From positions 323,756,147 through 323,820,146 of the forward strand of contig NC_134455.1 in assembly GCF_047948215.1 (NCBI RefSeq): a stretch of 64,000 bases of DNA, read 5' to 3'. The position numbers and the translations under genes were made by a program. This DNA is from Lycorma delicatula. Lineage: Eukaryota; Arthropoda; Insecta; Hemiptera; Fulgoridae. Each line of letters starts with the position of its first letter. The stretch's first letter is position 1. Shown in pieces: positions 60,701-64,000 of the stretch. A model generated the notes under the pieces. The model ran no database searches. It had not been told where the DNA came from and worked only from the letters and a program-made list of their open reading frames with translations.

Positions 60701-62783
60701 TGACTGTGTTTTATGGGCTGCCTAAAAGCTCAAGTTTATGTAGAAAAACCTTGTATTCTTGAAGCCCTTTCTGATATCATAACATGAGAATTTCAAAGGG
60801 TTCCTTGTGCCATGCTTTGAAGGAGTATGGACAATTTCACCAGTCACCTACAAGAATGCCTCAACAAAAATGGACGCCACCTAACTAATGTGATTTTTGT
60901 GCTGAGAATTTATTTTTCTTATGTTTCTCTGTGCAGTCTCAAATGGCAATGTAATATTAATTTAAAATAATAAATTTTGAAATTCTTTAAAAAATAGGCT
61001 TGTGACAGTCTATTCAATACCACTATACCTTGTTGCCAGACCCTGTATTTCAGAATTTAAGTAGGTTTTGGATTGTTCCTAATATTAAGTGGATCTGGAA
61101 ATACTGTCATTTTTTCTTAACTTTTCTTCTTAATTTAATTTTCATAAAATATGAACCTGCATTGTTTTCATATTTGAGAATAATGTAACCAGTATTCTGT
61201 TCTTCTCGAAGATGAATAAATTTTGACAGCATTATTGGCTGTTTATTAACAAGTTATCAACAAAGCATGACTTCGGCTTATAGAGCGATTTGAAAGTTTG
61301 AAGTCATTCAATTCCATGTTGCTTATAGTGTATTTTTTTTAACACTGGTGAAAAACTACTGCCAATTCCGTGAGTTCAGTGTCATTAAAGAATCCATTTC
61401 TTTTGTACATGGATGTAATCAGCCTCCATGTGGGTTTGCCTTCTCAACAAAAACAAAGAGGTGTGGATAGTTACGTAAAATATAAAAGAAGCACATTGCA
61501 ACCACCATACTTATATTTTTTCCAAAACAATTAACAGGACCATAATTATTTCCTCACTGGACACTTTACAGTAGCTAAAACTATTTCATTTGTTCCATGT
61601 GATACACCTTATTTTCTTTCCATTTCATACAGTGTGTGGTTCCACTTGAATTAATCATACATTTGTAATTAAATGTTCACGATGTTCTTTTATAAAAACT
61701 TAAGCTATTGGTTAATAGTGACGTAGGAAGATATTTTTCCAAATCAGAGTCTGGCTGTTTTTGACAATCTGTGCATCAATAGATATCAGTGAATATCTTT
61801 TTTCTCCTTCTGAAAGATGTAAATCATAACTCTCTTCAATTGATTTCTTTTCAGATGGATTTAACTGTCCTGAAGTTTTGCTCCATATGAATCCCATAAA
61901 AATGTGGGCTTAGTATTAATAACTTGGAAATATTATTATGACTACTTTAACTTTCACAATGTGTTTTAATGTATCTGCCAAAAAATAATGTCGCAGTATA
62001 ATTTATTTTTTAGAAAAATAACACTTCAAATTCAAGCCATAATAGTATTAATCAAAAGCACACAGCATTATATGTACATAATGTGCAAAAATATATTATT
62101 CTGTTCAGAAATAAACAAATATATAGATATAGTTTGTTTACCTCTATGAAAACAGTACATTTAAAAGTGGCAATCTCTGTTTACATTCAGAACTATAGAT
62201 AGTATTGTATACCACTGGAAAGAGCAGAAAAAAGTATTATAAAGTGCATTCATAAACTCATTTTTGACAAAATTGGATATAGAGTCCTTTGCCTTCAGAC
62301 CATAGATGGCAAAAACTTATTCATTAAAAATGAAAAAATTTTGTATTTACTGATCCATCAAAACGTAATCTAAAAGTTAATTGTAAACCTCGGGTAGGCC
62401 AAAATAAGTATTTTTTGATAAATTTTAATTTGTTTAGAGTTTAATGTTCATGTGTTAACTACGTGCAGATAATGAAACAATTTTTTAAGGTCAATATGAG
62501 CATCTTAGCTAGGTAAAAAAAAGTTTCTTCATGACTTTCCAGCTAATGGAAAATCCTTATAGATTTTCTGTTTAAAGAACTGAATTTTTTTTAAGTAACG
62601 TTTTGACTTGGAAAGAACATGAAATTTACTGTAATTTGATGTAAAGTTCATTTTGAGAAAATCACCCATTACAATAATGTTCAATTTGCAAATTATTTTT
62701 TAAGTAGAAAAAATGTATTTAGATATTTAAATAAGAATAATTGTTTTTGTTACAGTGGACGAACGTTTATTAGAAAGGAATGA
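12692..62783 (+). CDS. ARPC2: ARPC2, Arp2/3 complex 34-kDa subunit (7 coding exons, 301 aa)
   Basis: ARPC2 is a structural core subunit of the cytoplasmic Arp2/3 complex. With ARPC4 it clamps the complex to the mother actin filament during branched actin nucleation. The join is 12692-12765, 28001-28094, 33843-33942, 43509-43695, 46708-46928, 58719-58920 and 62756-62783. It makes 906 nt with no internal stop and GT/AG at every junction. The 301-aa product is close to the 300 aa of human ARPC2. It starts [20 protein letters not shown] and contains '[12 protein letters not shown]', '[20 protein letters not shown]', '[15 protein letters not shown]', '[20 protein letters not shown]', 'GYITFVLFPRHT', '[20 protein letters not shown]' and '[18 protein letters not shown]'. 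Both alpha/beta halves of the family fold are complete. Intron sizes are about 15.2, 5.7, 9.6, 3.0, 11.8 and 3.8 kb, with phases 2, 0, 1, 2, 1, 2. The gene looks functional despite TE-filled introns. Confidence 0.97.
13457..13502. repeat. Near-perfect hairpin, 21-bp arms
   Basis: Arms 13457-13477 and 13482-13502 are inverted copies with one mismatch around a 4-base loop. It lies in ARPC2 intron 1. Possible origins are a MITE remnant or replication slippage; no TE family is recognised. Confidence 0.8.
14187..14356 (+). mobile_element. SINE family A, 5'-truncated copy
   Basis: This matches the body of the SINE at 6319-6657 from the 'tagatca..gga/gtacactggtgttct' block through 'ggtttcaattaaccac' and 'gagactgtacaagac' to 'agaggctaaacaag'. 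The tRNA-like head is absent. It lies in ARPC2 intron 1, sense orientation. Confidence 0.75.
18232..18279. repeat. TG/CG dinucleotide microsatellite
   Basis: A (gt)n run passes into gcgcgcgc and cacgcatgtgtg, giving a Z-DNA-prone alternating purine-pyrimidine tract of about 45 bp. Confidence 0.95.
18858..18926. repeat. CATA / CA microsatellite
   Basis: Tandem (cata)n passes into (ca)n, (cata)n and (ca)n again. The open frame on the minus strand here (18649-18951) is low-complexity translation of this tract. Confidence 0.95.
19240..21300 (-). pseudogene. hAT-family transposase pseudogene (ZBED/Buster-like)
   Basis: On the minus strand a BED zinc finger opens the protein ('[19 protein letters not shown]', then '[10 protein letters not shown]', 21263-21051). 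Degraded RNase H-like core blocks follow ('[11 protein letters not shown]' near 20290, '[12 protein letters not shown]' near 20250-20220). The hAT dimerisation region is near the end: '[20 protein letters not shown]', '[20 protein letters not shown]' and 'FKPNIN' (19838-19660). Order and spacing fit a full-length hAT of the ZBED5/SCAND3-like group common in insect genomes. Stops and frameshifts kill it. The flank at 19240-19290 ('aactttttcgcctacggtcc') resembles a hAT terminus; the other end was not found. It sits antisense in ARPC2 intron 1. Confidence 0.85.
19335..19373. repeat. Perfect hairpin, 18-bp arms, 3-base loop
   Basis: Arms 19335-19352 and 19356-19373 are exact inverted copies around 'cac'. 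It lies just inside the presumed 3' flank of the hAT pseudogene. Confidence 0.9.
21848..21872. repeat. Perfect 10-bp inverted repeat, 5-base loop
   Basis: gcagtcacac at 21848-21857 pairs with gtgtgactgc at 21863-21872 around gtttg. No surrounding TE is recognised. Confidence 0.8.
23140..23835 (+). pseudogene. Mariner transposase remnant
   Basis: Plus-strand blocks follow mariner order through several frames: '[17 protein letters not shown]' (23146 on), matching 'GRPSTSRTDENVEKV'; '[18 protein letters not shown]' (23320 on), matching 'LSxxQKExRLxxCQDLI'; then '[17 protein letters not shown]' near 23558-23610; then '[18 protein letters not shown]' near 23645-23700. The last occupies the place of 'KRPEKWxxxWxLHHDNAP', with the second catalytic Asp replaced. 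It has many stops. No terminal repeats were found. Confidence 0.7.
24350..27572 (+). mobile_element. Element with about 0.7-kb inverted repeats carrying a PIN-like/CXC gene
   Basis: A left arm (about 24350-25030) and a right arm (about 26820-27572) are diverged inverted copies over roughly 0.7 kb. Shared blocks run from the outer end inwards: 'tagag', 'gttacctgg', 'aaaggggcttataat', 'aaaatggtattattg', 'aacataacctcaaaatttc', 'aaaaaatcaagaagtttc', 'gttttgacatata', 'tttttcagtaattgttgata' and 'caaaaactgattaca'. Between them lies a broken plus-strand gene with nuclease-like and Cys-rich domains. The overall size is about 3.2 kb. No clear target-site duplication was resolved. The long arms resemble foldback-type DNA elements. 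The internal protein type is known from many animal genomes, but I cannot assign a transposon superfamily. Confidence 0.75.
25082..26560 (+). pseudogene. PIN/FEN-like nuclease-fold plus CXC-motif protein, decayed
   Basis: Four blocks in order match a widespread, uncharacterised animal protein often found in repeats. First, '[17 protein letters not shown]' and '[13 protein letters not shown]' (25210-25370), with Asp residues placed like PIN/FEN metal ligands. Second, '[14 protein letters not shown]' (25670-25712), matching 'DDTDVLVLL'. Third, '[17 protein letters not shown]' (25818-25868), matching 'HAFTGCDTTSAFFGKGK'. Fourth, a C-terminal Cys-rich unit at 26251-26400, '[17 protein letters not shown]', '[16 protein letters not shown]' and 'CHGLYNCSN', a tesmin/CXC-like metal-binding pattern. 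Frameshifts and stops separate the blocks (for example after 25462 and 25888). Molecular function is unknown; nuclease activity is inferred only from fold-like motifs. Confidence 0.7.
28001..28094 (+). CDS. ARPC2: ARPC2 coding exon 2 (residues 25-56)
   Basis: Acceptor tttgtttcag precedes an exon encoding '[20 protein letters not shown]' and '[11 protein letters not shown]'. Donor GTAAGT follows at 28095 (phase 0). Confidence 0.97.
28279..28320. repeat. Perfect 11-bp inverted repeat, 20-base spacer
   Basis: ttactggtcca (28279-28289) pairs with tggaccagtaa (28310-28320). Confidence 0.8.
29301..29601. mobile_element. Foldback MITE with about 110-bp inverted arms
   Basis: The left arm (29301 to about 29411) and right arm (about 29492-29601) are inverted copies. 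Both contain, from the outside, 'aaatgaaat', 'aaacacagtaaata', 'aagttaaacttacca', a divergent middle, and 'tatttaattc(c/t)ataattacat'. A spacer of roughly 80 bp is itself AT-rich and partly self-complementary. No coding sequence is present. It lies in ARPC2 intron 2. Confidence 0.85.
29655..29707. repeat. AT dinucleotide tract
   Basis: An (at)n run interrupted once by 'tttt', just downstream of the foldback MITE. Confidence 0.9.
29825..30550 (-). pseudogene. Mariner-like transposase, internally deleted
   Basis: The minus-strand frame 30279-29866 carries the mariner C terminus: '[20 protein letters not shown]' then '[20 protein letters not shown]', with the third catalytic Asp in 'SPDLTPSD'. 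Upstream on the minus strand (about 30530-30300), degraded N-terminal HTH sequence is recognisable ('[12 protein letters not shown]', then '[15 protein letters not shown]' and '[11 protein letters not shown]' in another frame). It joins almost directly to the C-terminal part, so the middle of the protein with the first Asp is missing. Terminal repeats were not resolved. Confidence 0.75.
30677..30728. repeat. AT microsatellite
   Basis: (at)n of about 30 bp followed by tacatatatatgtatgtgta. Open frames on both strands here are simple-sequence translations. Confidence 0.95.
31783..32130 (+). repeat. Interspersed repeat fragment with short internal duplication
   Basis: The segment has the look of a dispersed repeat ('aaaatttcaacattctacggctaatcg', then 'ggattcagggatggtcaaaa'). 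Near its end, two similar units about 93 bp apart repeat 'gcgatcacaatacttccttt' (about 31989) and 'gtgatcacaatacttccttt' (about 32080). I associate this sequence style with abundant hemipteran repeats, which is an unverified recollection. The open frame 31783-31965 is not considered a gene. Confidence 0.5.
32329..32603. mobile_element. hAT-type MITE, 275 bp
   Basis: The ends are inverted: cagtggttcccaaac at the left and gtttgggaatcacta at the right, extending to 'gcagcgcc' and 'ggcgccatggc'. This CAGTGG terminus is typical of hAT elements. An 8-bp direct repeat differing at one base flanks it: atttaagc at 32321-32328 and gtttaagc at 32604-32611. There is no coding capacity. It lies in ARPC2 intron 2. 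Confidence 0.9.
32677..33561 (-). mobile_element. Tc/mariner-like element with internal deletion, 885 bp
   Basis: Terminal inverted repeats begin CAGG and share 'cattgaaaaa' and 'ttgcag' over about 30 bp. TA dinucleotides flank them (32675-32676 and 33562-33563). The minus strand encodes a degraded N terminus '[19 protein letters not shown]' (about 33410), then a jump to the C-terminal blocks '[20 protein letters not shown]', '[11 protein letters not shown]', '[11 protein letters not shown]' and '[18 protein letters not shown]' (33120-32800). The middle with the first catalytic residues is missing. It is related to the remnants at 3466-4172 and 51060-52210. Confidence 0.85.
33843..33942 (+). 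CDS. ARPC2: ARPC2 coding exon 3 (residues 57-90)
   Basis: Encodes '[20 protein letters not shown]' then '[13 protein letters not shown]'. Donor GTGAGT at 33943; the exon ends after the first base of Gly90 (phase 1). Confidence 0.97.
34436..34887. repeat. Exact 29-bp direct repeat, units 423 bp apart
   Basis: The same 29 bases, beginning ctgggtactcttg and ending gatgacatt, occur at 34436-34464 and 34859-34887. Flanking sequence beyond them differs. Confidence 0.85.
34925..38189 (-). mobile_element. RTE-like non-LTR retrotransposon, copy 2 (near full length)
   Basis: This is an inverted second copy of the element at 8913-11686. The 11-bp target-site duplication ggtgttttcat flanks it at 34914-34924 and 38190-38200. 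Its 5' end ('cct.ctctatgaatcatga') matches copy 1, and its 3' end is the poly-T seen on the plus strand at 34925-34933. It retains the RT segment deleted from copy 1. Because it differs in insertion site and duplication, it is an independent insertion and not a segmental duplicate. It lies antisense in ARPC2 intron 3. Confidence 0.93.
34950..37760 (-). pseudogene. Endonuclease-RT polyprotein of RTE-like copy 2, frameshifted
   Basis: Minus-strand pieces run in order. Endonuclease: '[14 protein letters not shown]', '[15 protein letters not shown]' and '[15 protein letters not shown]' (37693-37388), then '[11 protein letters not shown]' (37316-37050). Linker: 36943-36659. RT fingers and palm: '[17 protein letters not shown]' (36655-36305), '[19 protein letters not shown]' (36295-36107) and '[14 protein letters not shown]' (36122-35787). 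Catalytic box: '[17 protein letters not shown]' (35707-35339). C terminus: about 35300-34950. Frame changes near 37380, 36655, 36300, 36110, 35800 and 35330 make it non-functional. The catalytic FADD and endonuclease Asn/Glu/SDH residues are still present. Plus-strand open frames at 35797-37754 are shadows. Confidence 0.9.
38444..38469. repeat. Perfect 26-bp palindrome
   Basis: tgtcccagaatag is followed directly by its exact inverse, with no loop. Confidence 0.9.
41181..43167 (-). mobile_element. Pogo/Tigger-like DNA transposon, 1,987 bp
   Basis: Terminal repeats read ccgtatttattcaagtaccc at the left and, inverted from the right, ctgtatttattcgagtaccc. TA dinucleotides flank them at 41179-41180 and 43168-43169. 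Both inner flanks continue with GC-richer 'aagccc(t/c)gcacc'. The minus strand encodes an almost complete pogo-type transposase. Both the repeat sequence and the TA target fit pogo. It lies antisense in ARPC2 intron 3. Confidence 0.92.
41478..42704 (-). pseudogene. Pogo-like transposase (HTH, CENPB-type HTH, DDE), frameshifted
   Basis: From ATG at 42704-42702 the minus strand reads a first DNA-binding helix region ('[20 protein letters not shown]', then 'DW'). After a frameshift near 42545 comes a CENPB-type HTH ('[20 protein letters not shown]', '[12 protein letters not shown]'). The DDE core follows: '[12 protein letters not shown]' near 42200 (first Asp), '[14 protein letters not shown]' near 41960, '[19 protein letters not shown]' from 41888 (second Asp), and '[20 protein letters not shown]' near 41790 (third Asp). 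Only a few stops or frameshifts interrupt it, so it is younger than most TEs here. Confidence 0.9.
43509..43695 (+). CDS. ARPC2: ARPC2 coding exon 4 (residues 90-152)
   Basis: Acceptor ttttatag. Encodes '[20 protein letters not shown]', '[20 protein letters not shown]' and '[11 protein letters not shown]'. Donor GTAAGT at 43696, splitting Met152 (phase 2). Confidence 0.97.
43696..46707 (+). other. ARPC2 intron 4 (3.0 kb)
   Basis: GTAAGT to tttttcag. No TE recognised. It contains the hairpin at 45031-45068. Open frames at 44346-44543 and 45526-45765 have no recognisable family and are probably chance. Confidence 0.9.
45031..45068. repeat. Perfect hairpin, 18-bp arms, 2-base loop
   Basis: Arms 45031-45048 and 45051-45068 are exact inverse copies around 'ag'. 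Part of the motif (aaaccagtttg) also occurs just upstream at 45013. Confidence 0.9.
46708..46928 (+). CDS. ARPC2: ARPC2 coding exon 5 (residues 152-226)
   Basis: Encodes '[20 protein letters not shown]', '[20 protein letters not shown]', '[20 protein letters not shown]' and 'GENIGYITF'. Donor is GTAATT at 46929 (phase 1), a weaker match than the other donors. The next exon must supply the last two bases of Val226, which it does. Confidence 0.96.
47703..47731. repeat. Perfect 11-bp inverted repeat, 7-base loop
   Basis: tttcaacctca pairs with tgaggttgaaa around gtttggt. Confidence 0.85.
48972..49057. repeat. Compound palindrome, about 86 bp
   Basis: The outer arms begin ttgaagaaaaaatttctcac (48972-48991) and pair with gtgagaattttttt-ccttcaa (49037-49057). 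Each half also contains its own small palindrome, ttctcacttgtgagaa at the left and ttctcactggtgagaa at the right. There is no coding sequence. It could be a tiny foldback element. Confidence 0.75.
49541..49660. repeat. Imperfect inverted repeat, possible small MITE
   Basis: tttcctaacattgtcactct near 49541 is the inverse of the sequence ending 'acaatgctaggaaagg' near 49640-49658. Inner pieces also pair weakly. A further short inverted repeat (tcattatcataatagg and inverse) follows at about 49673-49730. Confidence 0.5.
50222..50465 (+). mobile_element. SINE family A, decayed copy
   Basis: Matches the 6319-6657 SINE from 'agtaaaggcaga/gtattttta' through 'tggattccagtgttctttgg', 'gggtttcaattaacca', 'ctcaggaatggttgacctga' and the end 'ggctaaacagaaaaagaga'. 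The tRNA head is only faintly recognisable. It is followed directly by a family B fragment. Confidence 0.75.
50466..50605 (+). mobile_element. SINE family B, fragment
   Basis: tRNA-like stretch 'tggttgagtagataacttct', then 'aagtgcaaatcctggtcagg' with a B-box-like 'gcaaatcc', then 'tgtggcatccaccgtgctaa'. It resembles 8410-8605. Confidence is limited by decay. Confidence 0.45.
51060..52210 (-). pseudogene. Tc/mariner-like transposase remnant ('PEQKAFC' family)
   Basis: Minus-strand blocks, from 52150 downward: '[18 protein letters not shown]', '[16 protein letters not shown]', then '[13 protein letters not shown]' and '[20 protein letters not shown]' near 51720-51620. Then '[20 protein letters not shown]' near 51560-51510, carrying the second catalytic Asp in FQQDGAPPH-like context, and the C-terminal 'CDKWCSH' near 51240, matching '[11 protein letters not shown]'. 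Stops and frameshifts abound. Exact ends were not found. Confidence 0.75.
52250..53230 (+). pseudogene. Tc/mariner-like transposase remnant, opposite orientation
   Basis: On the plus strand, '[15 protein letters not shown]' (near 52415-52460) and '[19 protein letters not shown]' (52570-52625) match HTH-linker blocks of transposases such as 'LHKDLHFHPYKIQ'. After decayed sequence, '[20 protein letters not shown]' (53058-53120) and 'LKSQVYKYF' (53135-53165) match 'SRFSDIHWPPRSPDLTACDF' and 'LWGYLKSKVYK'. The first 55 bp (52250-52305) instead repeat, in minus orientation, the segment at 51783-51836 of the neighbouring remnant. Confidence 0.65.
53791..57059 (-). mobile_element. R1-clade non-LTR retrotransposon, 5'-truncated, inserted in mariner
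   Basis: A GC-richer block interrupts the mariner at its start codon, flanked by the short repeat gaat (53787-53790 and 57060-57063), a possible 4-bp target-site duplication. The minus-strand 5' end falls inside the endonuclease domain, so the element is 5'-truncated, as is usual for target-primed insertion. The order is endonuclease remnant, RT, Cys-rich C terminus and about 0.8 kb of 3' UTR. There is no poly-A tail. Base composition differs sharply from the surrounding intron. Confidence 0.85.
54607..57024 (-). pseudogene. R1-type endonuclease-RT-zinc-knuckle polyprotein, broken
   Basis: Minus-strand pieces: endonuclease '[20 protein letters not shown]' (57024-56785); RT '[20 protein letters not shown]' read across frames and '[20 protein letters not shown]' (56015-55752); '[20 protein letters not shown]' and '[13 protein letters not shown]' (55854-55630); '[16 protein letters not shown]' and '[16 protein letters not shown]' (55578-55186). 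The catalytic box reads A-D-N in place of A-D-D, and several frameshifts are present. The C terminus carries '[20 protein letters not shown]' then 'CP' (54795-54607), the CCHC-like motif typical of the R1 group. Plus-strand open frames in 54397-56970 are shadows. Confidence 0.85.
57062..58072 (+). pseudogene. Mariner transposase, broken
   Basis: From ATG at 57062 the frame reads [20 protein letters not shown] and continues in mariner order with stops. '[19 protein letters not shown]' lies near 57390-57450. '[20 protein letters not shown]' (57505-57565) holds the first catalytic Asp. '[13 protein letters not shown]' (57781-57820) stands for 'HHDNARPHTA' with the second Asp. '[20 protein letters not shown]' (57860-57920) has the third Asp, followed by '[20 protein letters not shown]' and the normal end. 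All three Asp are visible. It is dead through frameshifts and the insertion at the start codon. Confidence 0.88.
58719..58920 (+). CDS. ARPC2: ARPC2 coding exon 6 (residues 226-293)
   Basis: Acceptor tgttttag. Encodes '[20 protein letters not shown]', '[20 protein letters not shown]' and '[20 protein letters not shown]', then 'VEKKTIT'. Donor GTAAGT at 58921 (phase 2). Confidence 0.97.
59531..59607 (+). repeat. Fragment duplicated from the neighbouring transposase
   Basis: About 75 bp ('ccatttattggggatggtag...cgcaagaactgc') nearly repeat 60326-60390 inside the element at 59805-61045. The fragment lies about 200 bp outside that element's left terminus. Confidence 0.85.
59805..61045 (+). mobile_element. 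Tc/mariner-like transposon, 1,241 bp, with clear terminal repeats
   Basis: Ends are inverted: cagggttcggcaataaggta at the left and, from the right, cagggtctggcaacaaggta. They continue about 45 bp and TA dinucleotides flank them (59803-59804 and 61046-61047). The plus strand carries a decayed transposase: '[20 protein letters not shown]', then '[20 protein letters not shown]' (60135-60250), '[17 protein letters not shown]' (60295-60345, first catalytic Asp), '[12 protein letters not shown]' (60520-60555), '[12 protein letters not shown]' (60705-60740, matching 'FFLWGYLKSKVY'), and a normal-looking end near 60890. Several frameshifts interrupt it. Confidence 0.9.
62756..62783 (+). CDS. ARPC2: ARPC2 coding exon 7 and stop (residues 293-301)
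   Basis: Acceptor tgttacag. The exon completes Thr293 and encodes GRTFIRKE and TGA, corresponding to the family C terminus 'TGKTFSSR'. The reading frame and length agree with the family, which supports this short terminal exon. Confidence 0.93.
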
Positions 62784-63133
62784 TTCTGCGCTCTTTGTGG
62801 TGGTTAGGCGTATTTAATGAGAAAAGTGAATTGACTTTAATGAACTAATGTATTATAGAGAATTAAAATGAAGATAGACGTCGAGTATGATTGTGAAAGC
62901 AGGGTTAAGAGAGATAAATGCCTGAAACTGGCCACACCCTGCTATTTACTGAACCGGCACAAGATATTGACTGTTGTAAGTGAATGCATTAAGTATAACA
63001 GCCACACCCATTGTCACAACTGTAACGAATAGTTCTTTCTAGTAACATTTTAATTTTTTTTTGTTACAAAATATTTACAGGATGTTTATTAACTTATAAA
63101 AATAGTAAATAAATGAGCTCATGTTGAATAAAT
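62784..63133 (+). promoter_or_regulatory. ARPC2 3' UTR and candidate poly(A) signals
   Basis: The 3' UTR follows the TGA. AATAAA occurs at 63108-63113 and 63127-63132, the first pair downstream; another lies at 63977-63982. Which is used cannot be told from sequence alone. Confidence 0.4.
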
Positions 63134-64000
63134 TAGTAAGTTATACTAATGATTGCTTAATCTTCAAAACAAATTTTTTTCTTGTTGTTTAAAAACAAAA
63201 TTCTTATGCTACTGATTTTCTGCATCTTGTTTCATGTTTTAAACATTTCATTTCCTTATTTAAAAAAAAATTTAGTTCCTGTAAAATATATCATTGAAAA
63301 TTACATTTTTGTTCCGTTGCATCTTTACCTTTTGAGATTTTGTTTGTAATATTTTATGTAATGCATATTTATATTCATTTTTTTATACTTTTATGTAAAC
63401 ATGAATTAAAAGTTATATCGATTACATATAATTAAAGTTTAATTAAGCTTATTTTGTTTTATTAGGTACTATTTTCATGTGCCTAGGTTTTGTAGTGTAA
63501 TGTTTATTCTGATAAAATGTCATATATATTTGTTTTATGGATGTGGAGTGGCTGTCATTTTTGAAGTGGAGTTTTTACTTTTTGTTTATTTCAGACAAAA
63601 ACATTTCTCTAAGATTGTAACCTATGGTATAGATTTTATTGATGGTTTTATTTTTGGAGGTGGTTTGCTGTTTGTTTTTTTTAACTTCCAGAATCTCAGT
63701 ATTTAGTTCATCAGAAAAAACTTATATACTAAAATATGTATTTATATCTTTTGTCTGACCTTGGAAATCATTCATAGATGCTATTTTGATAAAATTTATT
63801 TGAATCTTGCAGTTTTATGAAGAACAGTAAGAACAATAGCTATTTTAATGCTTTCATGTTGTTATCACATCCAATTCTGTACTTTCTTTAACTGAACAGT
63901 ACATATTTCTTCAGTTAAAAGTAAATTTGAAATATCTGCTAAGTTTTTATGCAAATTATATTTTCTCTGGGCCAATAATAAACTTTTATTTAATTTAATA
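63134..64000. other. AT-rich sequence after ARPC2, no gene recognised
   Basis: Either a distal 3' UTR or intergenic. The open frame 63479-63706 is hydrophobic low-complexity sequence with no recognisable family. Confidence 0.4.

Larger units (their letters stand above)
58921..62755 (+). other. ARPC2 intron 6 (3.8 kb)
   Basis: GTAAGT to tgttacag. It contains the Tc/mariner-like element and its fragment. 61048-62755 is AT-rich with no recognised gene; the small open frame 61712-61897 has no recognisable family. Confidence 0.9.

Noticed and set aside
1..64000. CRISPR arrays, operons, prokaryotic promoters or Shine-Dalgarno sites
   Set aside because: The sequence is animal nuclear DNA with spliced exons; no regularly spaced identical repeats were seen.

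Overview
The window is animal nuclear DNA, very AT-rich (about 70% by eye), with spliced genes, long introns and dense, decayed transposable elements (TEs). The TE mix points to an insect: Jockey-like and R1-clade retrotransposons, an RTE-like non-LTR element, mariner, pogo, hAT and Tc/mariner relatives with a 'PEQKAFC'-type N terminus. The SINEs and small repeats look like those I associate with Hemiptera, but that placement is an inference.

Only one host gene is convincingly present. It is the plus-strand gene for ARPC2, the 34-kDa subunit of the actin-nucleating Arp2/3 complex. Seven coding exons (12692-12765, 28001-28094, 33843-33942, 43509-43695, 46708-46928, 58719-58920, 62756-62783) join in phase at GT/AG sites into an uninterrupted 301-codon frame (906 nt with stop). 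About 49.2 kb of the 50.1 kb coding span is intron.

Layout. 1-12.5 kb is the upstream flank: decayed Jockey-like remnants (250-2180, 2862-3270, 7820-8345), a transposase remnant (3466-4172), a possible retrocopy of an unidentified gene (about 4970-5479), two tRNA-derived SINEs, and a plus-strand RTE-like element (8913-11686) with an 11-bp target-site duplication. Intron 1 (12766-28000) holds a SINE fragment, a hAT pseudogene, a mariner remnant and a 3.2-kb element with roughly 0.7-kb inverted repeats around a broken PIN-like/CXC gene. Intron 2 (28095-33842) holds a foldback MITE, a deleted mariner, a hAT MITE and a deleted Tc/mariner-like element. Intron 3 (33943-43508) holds a second RTE-like copy, antisense to ARPC2, and a nearly complete pogo element. 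Intron 4 has a perfect hairpin and no recognised TE. Intron 5 (46929-58718) holds two SINE pieces, two opposed transposase remnants, and a mariner split at its start codon by an R1-clade retrotransposon. Intron 6 holds a Tc/mariner-like element with clear terminal repeats.

The TE genes do not work with ARPC2. Every TE reading frame seen carries stops, frameshifts or deletions. The feature most worth follow-up is the long-inverted-repeat element at 24350-27572.
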